A DNA stretch of 64,000 bases from Pirellulaceae bacterium (GTDB lineage Bacteria > Planctomycetota > Planctomycetia > Pirellulales > Pirellulaceae). The notes under the pieces are model-generated. The model did no database searches. It was not told where the DNA came from and was given only the letters and a program-made list of their open reading frames with translations. The translations under genes and the position numbers were made by a program. Below, in pieces: positions 9,523 through 18,305 of the stretch. Where the stretch lies: the NCBI GenBank assembly GCA_022448315.1, contig JAKVCA010000016.1, positions 56,684-120,683 of the forward strand, in the 5' to 3' direction. Numbering within the stretch: position 1 is the stretch's first letter; every line of letters begins with the position of its first letter.

Positions 9523-10971
9523 ATGGCCTCTCGTCAGAATCAAGGTCTGCAAATCGCGCTGATCTTCTTTGTCGTTTCCACGATCCTCTTATGTGTCGTG
9601 GTTTACTTCACCTCCACTAGTGCCATTGAAAATGGTGACAAGGTCGTCAAGAAGGAGGAAGAATTGCGTGATGTGAAGAAACAACGCGATTCCTACAGTA
9701 CACTTTCCAATCTGCTGATGGCTTGGATTGGAGAGGGCGAATGGAGTGAAGAACAATGGAACACGGAATATGAAAATCTTGTGGGCGATTCCGATGCTGC
9801 TGTGAGCGACATTGTTACAAAGGCTCAGCAGTACAAGACCTACTACGACGAGGACATGTTCAACTTCTCTGCGGATTACACAGATCCGAAGGGATGGCGG
9901 ACTCTCCCTGGATACCTGCTGACCACGATTAAGTCGAAAAACTCGTTGATCTCGAACGTTAATAGTCAGTTGGCCGAACTTCGTGCCAGCTTCGACGCTC
10001 GCATTGCGGCTGCGGTGAAGCAGGTTGAAGAGGCCGAGAAATCTCGTGATGTCGCTCTTCAAGAGAAGGCGGAAGCCGATCGGCAGCATCAGGCAACCGA
10101 AGCTAACATTCGTAGCGAGCAAGAGGCAACGCTGGCAAGCCTGAACACAGCACGACAACAGCAACAAGCTGACTACACCACGTTGACCGATGAAGTTAAC
10201 GTGCGGGATGACAGGATCGTGCGACTCGACGAAAACGTTTCCCGACTGGCTGCAAAAGTCGACGAATATGAAGAAGAGGAATTCGAATTCGCCGATGGCA
10301 AGATCACAAGAATCAATCCAACTCTGGGATTGGTTTGGATTAACCTTGGCACAGCAGATAATCTTCCTCGAAATGCCGTCTTTGGTGTCTACGGCCAAGA
10401 CGACAGCACCTTCAATCGAGATGGTGTGAAGGGCAAGATTCGGATCAAGCGAATTCTGGATGGCCACAGTGCAGAAGCAGAAATCGTCGACTCTTCAATC
10501 GAGAATACTCTTCTCGTCGGTGACAATATCTTCACTTCGACTTGGAAGCCGGGTCGTACGATGAAGTACGCGATCTCCGGGCGAGTGGACTTCGACGGTG
10601 ATGGCATCGCGACTGCTCTGGATTTAAAACGACTCATTTCATTAATCGAAGACAACGCGGGTCAGGTCGTTGCCAGCGTTAACCCAGAAACGGGTGAACT
10701 TGAAGGAGAAGTGGATGCTCTGACGAACTTCCTCGTCATCGGCGACGCAGATCCGGAAGACGCTTCGGTCTTGAAGGCGATCGCTGACAGCAGCGGTGAA
10801 ATGAAGAAGGCTGCTGATGAAGCCGGGGTTCAAGCAATGTTCGCTTCCGAGTTGATGGACAGCTTCGGCTACCGTGATGATTCGACCATCGAGCGTCTTG
10901 GAGCCGGCACCTCGAGCGAATTTGTTCCTCGACGACCTCCAGCCCGACCCGGGAATGATGGTGCTTTCTAA
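9523..10971 (+). CDS. membrane-anchored coiled-coil protein with a BRCT-like segment
   Basis: A 482-residue protein of unknown function. A single membrane helix (residues ~10-31) is followed by a long coiled coil, strongest at ~140-255 and rich in Ala, Glu, Gln and Lys with many ARQQQ/EEAEKS stretches. A compact beta domain (~256-340: INPTLGLVWINLGTADN, NAVFGVYG) comes next. The segment at ~347-410 resembles a BRCT domain: KYAISGRVDFDGDG, a helix DLKRLISLIEDNAG, strand QVVASV, then TNFLVIGD. The C-terminus is Pro/Arg rich. The ATG at 9523 has AAGGAG at the correct distance. The gene is flanked by a near-consensus promoter and a perfect terminator, so it is a strong single-gene unit. A scaffold or envelope role is a guess. 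Confidence 0.8.
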   Translation: MASRQNQGLQIALIFFVVSTILLCVVVYFTSTSAIENGDKVVKKEEELRDVKKQRDSYSTLSNLLMAWIGEGEWSEEQWNTEYENLVGDSDAAVSDIVTKAQQYKTYYDEDMFNFSADYTDPKGWRTLPGYLLTTIKSKNSLISNVNSQLAELRASFDARIAAAVKQVEEAEKSRDVALQEKAEADRQHQATEANIRSEQEATLASLNTARQQQQADYTTLTDEVNVRDDRIVRLDENVSRLAAKVDEYEEEEFEFADGKITRINPTLGLVWINLGTADNLPRNAVFGVYGQDDSTFNRDGVKGKIRIKRILDGHSAEAEIVDSSIENTLLVGDNIFTSTWKPGRTMKYAISGRVDFDGDGIATALDLKRLISLIEDNAGQVVASVNPETGELEGEVDALTNFLVIGDADPEDASVLKAIADSSGEMKKAADEAGVQAMFASELMDSFGYRDDSTIERLGAGTSSEFVPRRPPARPGNDGAF

Positions 10972-11000
10972 ATCGTCATTGGATCAACATGAATAAGTGA

Positions 11001-11027
11001 AAGGCCCGATTCGTCGGGCCTTTTTTT
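11001..11027 (+). terminator. rho-independent terminator of the 9523 gene
   Basis: Perfect 9-bp stem AAGGCCCGA / TCGGGCCTT closed by a TTCG tetraloop and followed by seven Ts. It starts 30 bases after the stop codon of the coiled-coil gene. Confidence 0.95.
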
Positions 11028-11049
11028 GTGTCGCAATCCAAAGCGAGAG

Positions 11050-11466
11050 CTACTGCTCGATGCGGCGAGCGAACAAACGGTCCCGGATCTTTTGAATCTT
11101 CCGGCAGGTTTCGCCAGAAAAAAGAGGGTTGGGTTGCTGAATGTCAAAGCACTCGGGCTGAACGAAGATCACCGTTGGATTCTCAAATTGAAGCATTTTA
11201 ACGAGTCGCTTCAGCAATTTGACCTCCGGTCGCTGGAGTCCGTGGATTCTGCAAAGTTCTTTAAAGAGTCTCCAGCGTTGGACCGTCAACCGCTTTTCCT
11301 GCCGAGTCCTCCATCGACGGATCCACCAACAGCAACAAGAGAAGAGGCATAGACTGACGCGCCCAACGCCACGCTTGCGGTAAAGAGGCTGGTTATGGAA
11401 CTGGCGTTGTTCGATTGGGAGCTGGCGTAGACGAGAAATGAAACCGCGGCGTCGTGGGCAAGGCAA
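11050..11466 (-). CDS. small basic protein, possibly single-pass membrane, unknown
   Basis: About 138 residues. The C-terminal two thirds (RWRLFKELCRIHGL, EVKLLKRLVKML, NPTVIFVQPECFD, CRKIQKIRDRLF) reads as a structured alpha/beta domain with a convincing protein-like composition. The N-terminal part contains a short hydrophobic/Cys-Trp stretch before a cluster of Arg, which could be a membrane anchor. The start is uncertain: a TTG at 11466 is the first candidate, 24 bases after the stop of the upstream gene and in the same frame, and no good ribosome binding site is visible. It is probably cotranscribed with the frameshifted gene before it. No function assigned. Confidence 0.6.
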   Translation of the reverse strand: MPCPRRRGFISRLRQLPIEQRQFHNQPLYRKRGVGRVSLCLFSCCCWWIRRWRTRQEKRLTVQRWRLFKELCRIHGLQRPEVKLLKRLVKMLQFENPTVIFVQPECFDIQQPNPLFSGETCRKIQKIRDRLFARRIEQ

Positions 11467-11490
11467 AGATTGGTAATCTGATTTATGGAC

Positions 11491-11993
11491 TTATCTCGTT
11501 GCTCTGCGTTTGAACTTCTGTTTGACAACCTTGGGCGAGATAGCAATAGGATCATCAAAGTCGGGATGCTCCAATTGCTGTGCAAGTAAATCCGTAAGTC
11601 GGATAAGGACTCGCTCCGCGGAGGCTGTCCCGCCTTCGATTTTGGTTTCAACGATCTTGACGAGATCGGGAATGATGGAAAATGCATGCTGGGAAATACC
11701 AGCGTGTAGATATTCGCTTAAAGCGTTTCGTTATTCTTGCGCAGGCATGTTCGTATGGCCGGCAGGAACTGGAGAATGTGGTGCCCGACAAAGTCCCGTT
11801 CAGGCGGGGCGAACGGATGCCGGCGGGCGAGGATTTCGGCCTGAAGAGCAACGGGAGTACCCTGAGTCATGGCCGTAAAGCCTTCGGCGCGAATATAGTG
11901 CTGAGGGCTGTCTAATGTCTGAAGCCACAGTTCGATGGCCGCATCGTTAGAAGCCCTACGCAGTCCTGAAAATATGGCAGAGAGCCCGTTCAT
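11491..11993 (-). pseudogene. unknown helical protein interrupted by an apparent frameshift
   Basis: A 91-codon ORF starts with ATG at 11993 (NGLSAIFSGLRRASND, then LDSPQHYIRAEGFTAM) and ends at TAA 11718-11720. Coding character continues at once in the -1 frame (EYLHAGISQHAFSIIPDLVK, then ERVLIRLTDLLAQQLEHPDF) to a stop at 11491-11493, with no ATG, GTG or TTG available near the beginning of that second part. The switch must occur between 11718 and 11733. The joined product would be about 165 residues, mostly helical with HEAT-like character. No canonical slippery heptamer is visible, so a mutation or assembly error is likelier than programmed frameshifting. It lies downstream of gatB on the same strand. 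Confidence 0.55.
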
Positions 11994-12147
11994 TCCGCAC
12001 CCATAAGATTCAAAGTGTGACTCACTTCAACCTTATGTTGCCGAGCAAAGTCGGCTTGGCTTCATTCAGTGCCGGAACGTTATTTTTCCTTGCGGATGGC
12101 CGCCGGGATGCTGAATAAGCACTACCCGCGGTGCAAACTGGCGGAGA

Positions 12148-13620
12148 TCAGTCTTCGTGACTGATCAACTGGCTGAGCAGGTCTTTGACCTTTCCCGGGT
12201 TGGCATTGGGATTGAGTTTGCGAGCGGCGCCAATCATCGCGCCCAAAGCCTGTTTTTTTCCTGCCTTGAAGTCGGAAACTGCGGAAGGGTGCTCTCCGAT
12301 CAACTGCTTGCACAGATCGAGCAGATCGTCCGAGCCCACGCTGGCGATCCCCAAGGCTTTCATGCCTTCTTCCGGAGTCCCTGGATGATCCAGTAGCCAC
12401 TGATAGACATCTCGGCCCCGGCTGTTATCAAGTTCACCTGCTTCAATCAGTTGGAGGAGCTTCGCAAGGTCATCGGCCTTGATGGAGAAGTCGGCCAGTG
12501 AATATTCCATATCGTTCAGCGTTCTCATGACATCCTGCTGAATCCAGTTTGAGGCACGCTTAGCATCCTTCAGATTGCTGGCAACGGCTTCGAAATAAGC
12601 CACCATATCGGGCCCCTGATTCACGATGACGTCTGCGTCGTATTGGCTGAGTCCGAACTCCGTCTTCAAACGCTCGCGTAATGCCGCCGGTAATGCCCCC
12701 AAGTCGGACTTCAATTCCGTAACCCAAGATTCTGGCAGCATGATCGGGACCAGATCCGGATCAGGGAAGTATCGATAGTCACTCGATTCCTCTTTTTCGC
12801 GTTGGACTTTGGTGACCTGTAAGTTGTCGTCCCAGCCCCGGGTCTGTTTCGGGGCTTCACCGATTCGCTGGCCTGTATCTTCAAACACCTCGCGTTGCCT
12901 CTGCGCTTCATAGACAAGGGCCCGCTCCACGGCGCGAAAGCTGTTTAGGTTTTTAATTTCAACGATCGGAGTTGCAACAAGTTCATCACCCCTCTGAAGG
13001 TGCAGGTTGACATTTGCGTCGACTCGGAGGCTACCCTCCTGCATGTTGCAATCGGAGACTTGAAGATAGGTGAGGAGCAGTTTGAGTTCAGTCAAGTATT
13101 GCTTCGCTTCTTCAGCCGAGCGAATGTCTGGTTCACTCACAATTTCCAGCAGCGGTGTTCCCGTGCGATTAAGGTCAATTCGGGAATCTGCGGAGCCGGA
13201 CGATTCATCGTGCATGCTTTTTCCGGCGTCTTCCTCCAGATGCGCCCGCGTGATTCGAATCGTTCTCGGCGAAGAGGTTTCGTCTCCGGGCAGTTTGAGT
13301 TCCCCGCCCTGGCAGATCGGCTGGTCAAACTGACTGATCTGGTAGCCTTTCGGGAGGTCTGGGTAGAAGTAGTTTTTTCGATCCCATTTGGTCGTTGGCG
13401 GAATGGTGCTGTTCAAGGCGAGTCCCGTCCGGATCGCCAATCGAATCGCTTCACGATTGAGCACGGGAAGTGTCCCCGGGTGACCCAAGCATACGGGGCA
13501 CGTCTGGGTATTGGGCGCGGCGCCAAAAGTGGTTGAGCACCCACAGAACAGCTTGGTAAGCGTCTTGAGCTGGACATGGACTTCGAGTCCAACAACGAGT
13601 TGATAATCTACTGAACTCAT
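12148..13620 (-). CDS. gatB: Asp-tRNA(Asn)/Glu-tRNA(Gln) amidotransferase subunit B
   Basis: Kinase and tRNA-binding subunit of the GatCAB complex, which converts Glu-tRNA(Gln) and Asp-tRNA(Asn) to the amidated forms. The 490-residue length is normal. Visible features are GLEVHVQL near the start, a Cys quartet C26/C28/C41/C44 (LFCGCS, CPVCLGHPG) matching the GatB zinc site, KNYFYPDLPKGYQISQ, and the C-terminal tail/YqeY-like domain with its GAMIGAARKLNPNANPGKV segment. The ATG at 13620 overlaps the gatA stop by four bases (ATGA), indicating translational coupling. Confidence 0.98.
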   Translation of the reverse strand: MSSVDYQLVVGLEVHVQLKTLTKLFCGCSTTFGAAPNTQTCPVCLGHPGTLPVLNREAIRLAIRTGLALNSTIPPTTKWDRKNYFYPDLPKGYQISQFDQPICQGGELKLPGDETSSPRTIRITRAHLEEDAGKSMHDESSGSADSRIDLNRTGTPLLEIVSEPDIRSAEEAKQYLTELKLLLTYLQVSDCNMQEGSLRVDANVNLHLQRGDELVATPIVEIKNLNSFRAVERALVYEAQRQREVFEDTGQRIGEAPKQTRGWDDNLQVTKVQREKEESSDYRYFPDPDLVPIMLPESWVTELKSDLGALPAALRERLKTEFGLSQYDADVIVNQGPDMVAYFEAVASNLKDAKRASNWIQQDVMRTLNDMEYSLADFSIKADDLAKLLQLIEAGELDNSRGRDVYQWLLDHPGTPEEGMKALGIASVGSDDLLDLCKQLIGEHPSAVSDFKAGKKQALGAMIGAARKLNPNANPGKVKDLLSQLISHED

Positions 13621-15080
13621 GAAAAACTCGGACGTTTCTTATGCCATTCGGTATGGCTCTGGAATTGATGTACCACTTGGAGTAACCGGCCTTCCTCAAA
13701 CGCGGGACCCCAGAGTTGGGCGCTGATGGGAAGGCCTTCCCCGGTCTGGCCGCAGGGAAATGCCACCGCCGGTACGCCGGCCAGGTTGGCCAGCACCGTA
13801 TAGATATCCTCCAAATACATCGATAGCGGATCGGTCGACTTTTCACCCGCGCGAAAAGCGGCAGAGGGTGTGGTGGGGCCCAACAACAAGTCGACTTTTT
13901 GAAAGGCTGACTCGAAGTCATCCCGAATCAGGCGACGTACTTTCAAAGCGTTGAGGTAGTAGGCGTCGTAGTAGCCTGAACTGAGAGCGTAGGTGCCGAG
14001 CATGATGCGGCGTTTTACTTCATTCCCCAAGGCCTCGGAACGAGATCTTTCGTACATGGCCTCGAGGTTTTCCGCGGCATCTTCATTGGAAGTTCGGTAC
14101 CCATAATGGGCTGCGTCGTATCGGGCCAGATTACTTGAAGCCTCGGAAGATGCCACAACATAGTAGGTGGCGATACCATAACGAGAGTGAGGAAGCCTCA
14201 CCGGTTCTGGGATCGCTCCTGCGTCCTCCAGCCACTGAATGAGGGTTTGAATCGCTTGCGAAATCTCATGGTTTAACCCCTCCTCAAAATGATCTTCGAT
14301 GATGCCAATCCGCAAGCCTTTGAGGGGCTGGTTGAGCGTGTCTGAGTAAGAGGGAACCTCACGCGGCGCGGAAGTTGAGTCGGCGGGATCGTGTCCCGCG
14401 ATGGTTTCTAGCAACAAAGCCGTATCCTCGGCCGTCCATGCAAGGGGGCCGATCTGATCAAGGCTGCTTGCAAAGGCAATCAATCCGCGTCGACTCACGC
14501 GTCCATAGGTCGGTTTCAGCCCGACGACCCCACAGAACGCAGCCGGTTGCCGGATTGAGCCTCCGGTATCCGTACCCAATGAGAGCAACGCCATGTCGGC
14601 AGCAACGCATGCGGCAGCTCCCCCGCTGGAACCCCCGGCGACTCTCTCCAGATCCCATGGATTGTGCGTTCGGCCAAAGGCGGAGTGTTCGGTCGAACTT
14701 CCCATAGCGAATTCGTCCAGATTGGTTTTCCCAATCAGGATCGCGTCGGCCGCCTGGAGTTTTTCGACCACGGTCGCATCATACGGGGGCCGATAGGTTT
14801 CGAGCATTTTAGAGCCGCAGGTCGTCGTCCATTCCTGAGTACAGATCAGGTCTTTTACCGCTACGGGGATACCGGCAAGTCGACCCAAGCTTTCGCCCGC
14901 CTCGCGTTTTTCATCCACTTTTCGCGCGTCGGCCAAGGCACGGTCAGCGTCCACCGAGAGGAACGCATGGACCTTGGATTCATTCGCGTTGATTCGGTCC
15001 AGAAAAAGTTGCGTGGTTTCGACGGCAGTCCATTTGCCCTCTTTAAATCCACGAGTCAATTCGACGGCGGAATCAGTCAT
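13617..15080 (-). CDS. gatA: Asp-tRNA(Asn)/Glu-tRNA(Gln) amidotransferase subunit A
   Basis: Glutaminase subunit of GatCAB. The amidase-signature Ser-cisSer-Lys triad is intact: K76 (IPVAVKDL), S151 (AGGSSGG) and S175 (DTGGSIRQPA), spaced as in characterised GatA proteins. The ATG at 15080 is preferred over one nine bases upstream because AGAGG lies about ten bases before it. The protein has 487 residues. gatC precedes it by 94 bases and gatB overlaps its end, giving the order gatC-gatA-gatB on the minus strand. Confidence 0.98.
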   Translation of the reverse strand: MTDSAVELTRGFKEGKWTAVETTQLFLDRINANESKVHAFLSVDADRALADARKVDEKREAGESLGRLAGIPVAVKDLICTQEWTTTCGSKMLETYRPPYDATVVEKLQAADAILIGKTNLDEFAMGSSTEHSAFGRTHNPWDLERVAGGSSGGAAACVAADMALLSLGTDTGGSIRQPAAFCGVVGLKPTYGRVSRRGLIAFASSLDQIGPLAWTAEDTALLLETIAGHDPADSTSAPREVPSYSDTLNQPLKGLRIGIIEDHFEEGLNHEISQAIQTLIQWLEDAGAIPEPVRLPHSRYGIATYYVVASSEASSNLARYDAAHYGYRTSNEDAAENLEAMYERSRSEALGNEVKRRIMLGTYALSSGYYDAYYLNALKVRRLIRDDFESAFQKVDLLLGPTTPSAAFRAGEKSTDPLSMYLEDIYTVLANLAGVPAVAFPCGQTGEGLPISAQLWGPAFEEGRLLQVVHQFQSHTEWHKKRPSFS

Positions 15081-15174
15081 TGGTTTCATGCCTCTTTGAC
15101 AACGACGTCGATTGGACACCGTTCTGCAAGTCACAAGTTTCTTAGACCTTCGATACTCCTCGACTCAGCTCGCC

Positions 15175-15468
15175 TTAACCCAGAACTGGCGGCACCAGGA
15201 AAGTCTCCCCATCTTCTTTGGGGGCGTTTGAAAGTGCGGATTCTCGCGGGAGGCTGGAGATCACGATGTCATCTCTGAGGGCATCGGTGACGTCCAAAAC
15301 GTGGTCGAGAGGAGCAACGTTTGTCGTGTCGACCGATGAGAGTTGATCGACATAGCCAACAATCTGAGAGAGTTCGTCAACAAGACGCTTGACCTCTTCT
15401 TCGGTCAATTGCAGTTTCGCAAGCTTCGCCACCTTAAGAACGTCTTTCGATTCGATCCCAGTCGTCAT
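15175..15468 (-). CDS. gatC: Asp-tRNA(Asn)/Glu-tRNA(Gln) amidotransferase subunit C
   Basis: Small stabilising subunit of GatCAB, 97 residues. The family pattern is clear: KVAKLAKLQLTEEEVKRL, a helix ending in IVGYVDQLSSVDT, then NVAPLDHVLDV and the C-terminal LRDD and GETFLVPPVLG. It is the first gene of the gatCAB operon. The rpmB terminator immediately upstream separates it from that gene, so the operon should have its own promoter in 15469-15579. Confidence 0.97.
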   Translation of the reverse strand: MTTGIESKDVLKVAKLAKLQLTEEEVKRLVDELSQIVGYVDQLSSVDTTNVAPLDHVLDVTDALRDDIVISSLPRESALSNAPKEDGETFLVPPVLG

Positions 15469-15492
15469 GTGTCACTATCCTTGACAATGAAT

Positions 15493-15524
15493 AAAAAAAC
15501 CAAGGATCTTCGCAATCCTTGGTT
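15493..15524 (-). terminator. rho-independent terminator between rpmB and gatC
   Basis: Perfect 10-bp inverted repeat AACCAAGGAT / ATCCTTGGTT (15498-15507 and 15515-15524) with a 7-base loop. On the minus strand it is followed by seven Ts (complement of 15493-15499), so it ends the rpmB transcript 56 bases after the rpmB stop. Confidence 0.88.
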
Positions 15525-15579
15525 TTCTATCTGTGTCGGCGGCTCATTCAAATCGCAATGAGTGGTTTCATTGACTCGG

Positions 15580-15840
15580 CTATCCGGGTAACCGGAACGG
15601 AACTTGTCGTATTGCTTTGTCGACCACGCCGCCGCGGAGGCACTTTGCGCAAACTCGAGCGCGTCGAACCTCACCGTCTTCACCGACGATTTTTACACTC
15701 TGGAGATTGACTTTGAACTTGCGACGGGTGATGCCCGTGATTTTAGTACCTACCCCCCCCAGGTATTTCGCTTTACCGCGGGTTTCAACCGAATTACCGA
15801 ATCGGGTCTTCTTATCGCAAAACTCACATTTGCCGGCCAT
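15580..15840 (-). CDS. rpmB: 50S ribosomal protein bL28
   Basis: Large-subunit ribosomal protein of 86 residues. It carries the zinc-type form with two Cys pairs, C5/C8 (MAGKCEFC) near the start and ARVCAKC near the end, plus the bL28 signature GNSVETRGKAKY and ITRRKFKVNLQSV. The ATG at 15840 is preferred to one eleven codons upstream, whose extension is not family-like. It is monocistronic, with a candidate promoter at 15987-16014 and a terminator at 15493-15524. L28 is often next to L33 in other bacteria; no L33 gene is here. Confidence 0.97.
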   Translation of the reverse strand: MAGKCEFCDKKTRFGNSVETRGKAKYLGGVGTKITGITRRKFKVNLQSVKIVGEDGEVRRARVCAKCLRGGVVDKAIRQVPFRLPG

Positions 15841-15986
15841 GGTCGAGGCTCTTTCTTGTTCTTTATAGCTCAATCGGATTTCTGCTCGCGTTTGCAGAGA
15901 AGTTATCCCTCCAAGGGGTGGGTGTGTTGCATCTTGTGCGATGCGGGAAACCCTTTTGGATTCTGAAGGGATGCGACGAGGCTCGT

Positions 15987-16014
15987 AGTATACCGGCGGA
16001 TCTCATGTCTGCAA
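15987..16014 (-). promoter_or_regulatory. candidate sigma-70 promoter for rpmB
   Basis: Read on the minus strand: TTGCAG (16009-16014), a 16-base spacer and TATACT (15987-15992). The -10 is 5 of 6 to consensus and the -35 keeps TTG. It lies about 150 bases before the rpmB ATG. The rest of 15841-16191, between two divergent genes, shows no other feature. Confidence 0.45.
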
Positions 16015-16191
16015 CGCCAAAACGGGCTCACGTTGTTAATTTCGGAGTAGGGAGGGGACGTTGCTGTCGAGCCAAGTGGGTAGCCCGGATGATCCGGCAT
16101 GGCAGTTCTCGTACAATCGGGCTGAATTAAGTTTCTTTTTAACGTCGGTCGTCCAAACGCGGTCGTTTCCTACCTTTCGGAGTCCCCGTAC

Positions 16192-17232
16192 GTGAAAGCC
16201 TTAATGCTGTCAGAATATAAGCAACTTGAGGTCACCGAAGTCCCCGATCCCGAGTGTGGCCCCAACGACGTCCTGGTCAAAGTTGCCGCCTGTGGAATCT
16301 GCGGCAGCGATATCCATGGTTACGACGGTAGCAGTGGCCGAAGGATTCCGCCGCTGATCATGGGGCATGAAGCTGCGGGAGAGGTGGTTGCCGTTGGAGA
16401 ACTCGTGTCCGATTTTTCCCCTGGCATGCGGGTAACATTCGATTCCATGGTTTCCTGTGGCGTATGCGATTTTTGTCGCAAGGGACATCGGAATCTCTGC
16501 GACCACCGTCGCGTGCTGGGGGTTTCCTGTGGGGAGTATCGTCGGCATGGGGCGTTTGCCGAACTCATTGCCGTCCCTCAACATATTGTGTATCGCTTAC
16601 CCGATTCATTGTCCTACGAGCATGCGGCGTTGGTTGAGGCGGTCAGCGTCGCGGTCCATGCGGTCAATCGAACCCCTCACGAACTGGGAGATTCCGCGGT
16701 GGTCGTCGGAACCGGGATGATTGGTCTGTTAGTGGTTCAAGCCCTCAAGGCTGCTGGTTTTGGCAAAGTCATCGCGGTTGATTTGGCGGAGGAAAAGCTC
16801 AAGGTTGCTGCAGACTTGGGAGCAGACGAGACCTATTCGGGAAATGATCCGGAGCTCATTGAAAAAATCTATGCGGCAACCGACGGCAAAGGTGCGAATG
16901 TTGCGATGGAGGTGGTGGGCGCGACGCCCACGGTCAAAACGGCGATCGAGGCGGTAAGAAAAGGTGGAACCGTAACTCTGGTGGGTAATCTGTCACCGAA
17001 CGTTGAACTGCCACTTCAGTCGGTGGTGACTCGTGAGTTGAATTTGCTTGGCACCTGTGGATGCAATGGAGAATACCCCGAGTGTATTTCACTGATGGAG
17101 CAAGGCCGAATCAATGTCGAGCCACTGATCAGTCAGAAGATTGCACTTTCGGACGCTCCTTCATGGTTTGAGCGGTTGTATGAAGGCGAAGCCGGCTTGA
17201 TGAAGGTCGTGGTCCAACCTCAGTTGGTTTGA
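16192..17232 (+). CDS. zinc-dependent alcohol/polyol dehydrogenase (MDR family)
   Basis: NAD(P)-dependent medium-chain dehydrogenase of the sorbitol/galactitol-phosphate/threonine dehydrogenase group, 346 residues. Catalytic zinc ligands are C37 (CGICGSD) and H59-E60 (MGHEAAG). The structural zinc site has all four cysteines C89, C92, C95 and C103. The Rossmann segment is VVVGTGMIGLLVVQA followed by an acidic strand end AVD, suggesting NAD over NADP. It starts with GTG at 16192. The substrate cannot be read from sequence. It is separated by 216 bases from the SDR gene that follows, so membership of the lipid-like cluster is possible but not shown. Confidence 0.93.
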   Translation: MKALMLSEYKQLEVTEVPDPECGPNDVLVKVAACGICGSDIHGYDGSSGRRIPPLIMGHEAAGEVVAVGELVSDFSPGMRVTFDSMVSCGVCDFCRKGHRNLCDHRRVLGVSCGEYRRHGAFAELIAVPQHIVYRLPDSLSYEHAALVEAVSVAVHAVNRTPHELGDSAVVVGTGMIGLLVVQALKAAGFGKVIAVDLAEEKLKVAADLGADETYSGNDPELIEKIYAATDGKGANVAMEVVGATPTVKTAIEAVRKGGTVTLVGNLSPNVELPLQSVVTRELNLLGTCGCNGEYPECISLMEQGRINVEPLISQKIALSDAPSWFERLYEGEAGLMKVVVQPQLV

Positions 17233-17448
17233 GGTCATCGCGACTGACTTGAAGTTATCGAGGCTTTTTTTGATCAACACGGATCGTTGACCCATGCGAT
17301 GAAGTCCCTCGATACCGTATCGCACGAGCTTGCGTCAGAGACGAGTGGCCAATCGGTTACTCGATCGGCGGGTAAGGAGGAGAGTGGTGCGTGGCCGATA
17401 AAGCTTCGTTATTGTCATGATTTACGCACGCTTTAGAGAGGTTGGTGA

Positions 17449-18294
17449 ATGTCAGGTTTAGATAAGAAGCCGACTGCAAATCGTTGCTTGAATGGCCAGG
17501 TTGCCGTTGTGACTGGCGCTGGAAGAGGGATCGGTCGGGCCATCGCCCTGGCAGTCGCGCGGGCTGGCGCCGACGTTGCTGTCAATGACCTGCCGGAGAG
17601 TGAGACTTTGCAGAGTGTTGTCCAAGAGTGTCAAGCTTTGGGGGTGCGCTCGATGGCCATGCCTGCTGATTTGGGTGATCGCCAGCAGGTTGAAGATGGA
17701 ATTAATCAAGTTGTTGAACAACTCGGTGGTCTCGACGTGGCGATTTCAAATGCGGCCTACAGCGATCGCGAGCTGTTTCATGAGGCAGATCTCTCGGGGT
17801 TTGAACGAACCATTCAGGTCACAATGTGGGGGCCTTTCTATCTGGTCAGGGCCGCAAGCCGGCACATGATTGCCCAAAAACGGGGTGGGTCGATTGTAAT
17901 CGTCAGCTCAACACACGCGACTCGACCGATTCCTGGGGCAATGGCATACAACATGTCCAAAGCGGCAGTGGAGCAAATGGCCAAAACAGCTGCGACGGAA
18001 CTCACGGAACACCGGATTCGAGTCAACGCCTTGCGTCCTGGATGGGTGGATACACCTGGGGAGCGAAAGTTCTTTACGGAGGAGAATCTCGAAAATCTAG
18101 GTACCGGACTTCCGATGGGCCGTCTGGGACAGCCCGAGGAAATTGCTCATGGGGCGGTCTTCCTCTGCGATCCTGCGAGCGAGTCCATCAATGGTAGTGT
18201 TTTGACCATGGACGGCGGAATTCAGCTGCCGGTTGAACAGATGTTCCGGCTCAAACAGCAGCCGAGTTCATCGACTCCTGCGGACAAGACATAG
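17449..18294 (+). CDS. short-chain dehydrogenase/reductase (FabG-like)
   Basis: Classical SDR of 281 residues: cofactor motif TGAGRGIG (22-29), NAAY in place of NNAG (101-104), catalytic Ser around 153-154 (IVSSTH), and Y167-x3-K171 (YNMSK). The C-terminal PGWVDTPGE and LTMDGG are typical of FabG/glucose-dehydrogenase-like enzymes. The ATG at 17449 follows GAGAGGTTGGTGA. The next gene starts 11 bases after its stop, so the two are cotranscribed. In context it could supply the 3-ketoacyl reduction that the downstream ketosynthase, dehydratase and enoyl reductase would need. That role is inferred; specificity in SDRs is not predictable from motifs. Confidence 0.92.
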   Translation: MSGLDKKPTANRCLNGQVAVVTGAGRGIGRAIALAVARAGADVAVNDLPESETLQSVVQECQALGVRSMAMPADLGDRQQVEDGINQVVEQLGGLDVAISNAAYSDRELFHEADLSGFERTIQVTMWGPFYLVRAASRHMIAQKRGGSIVIVSSTHATRPIPGAMAYNMSKAAVEQMAKTAATELTEHRIRVNALRPGWVDTPGERKFFTEENLENLGTGLPMGRLGQPEEIAHGAVFLCDPASESINGSVLTMDGGIQLPVEQMFRLKQQPSSSTPADKT

Positions 18295-18305
18295 GGGTCA
18301 GTTTG

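Noticed and set aside
9589-10467. 292-codon open frame on the minus strand inside the coiled-coil gene
   Set aside because: It is the reverse frame of a coiled-coil coding sequence with a strong promoter and terminator on the plus strand; its translation has no domain pattern.
11994-12147. Short frame ending in ADFARQHKVEVSHTLNLMGAE that overlaps the next ATG as ATGA
   Set aside because: Only about 21 codons are open, with a stop before it and no start; it may be a relic but cannot be supported as a gene.
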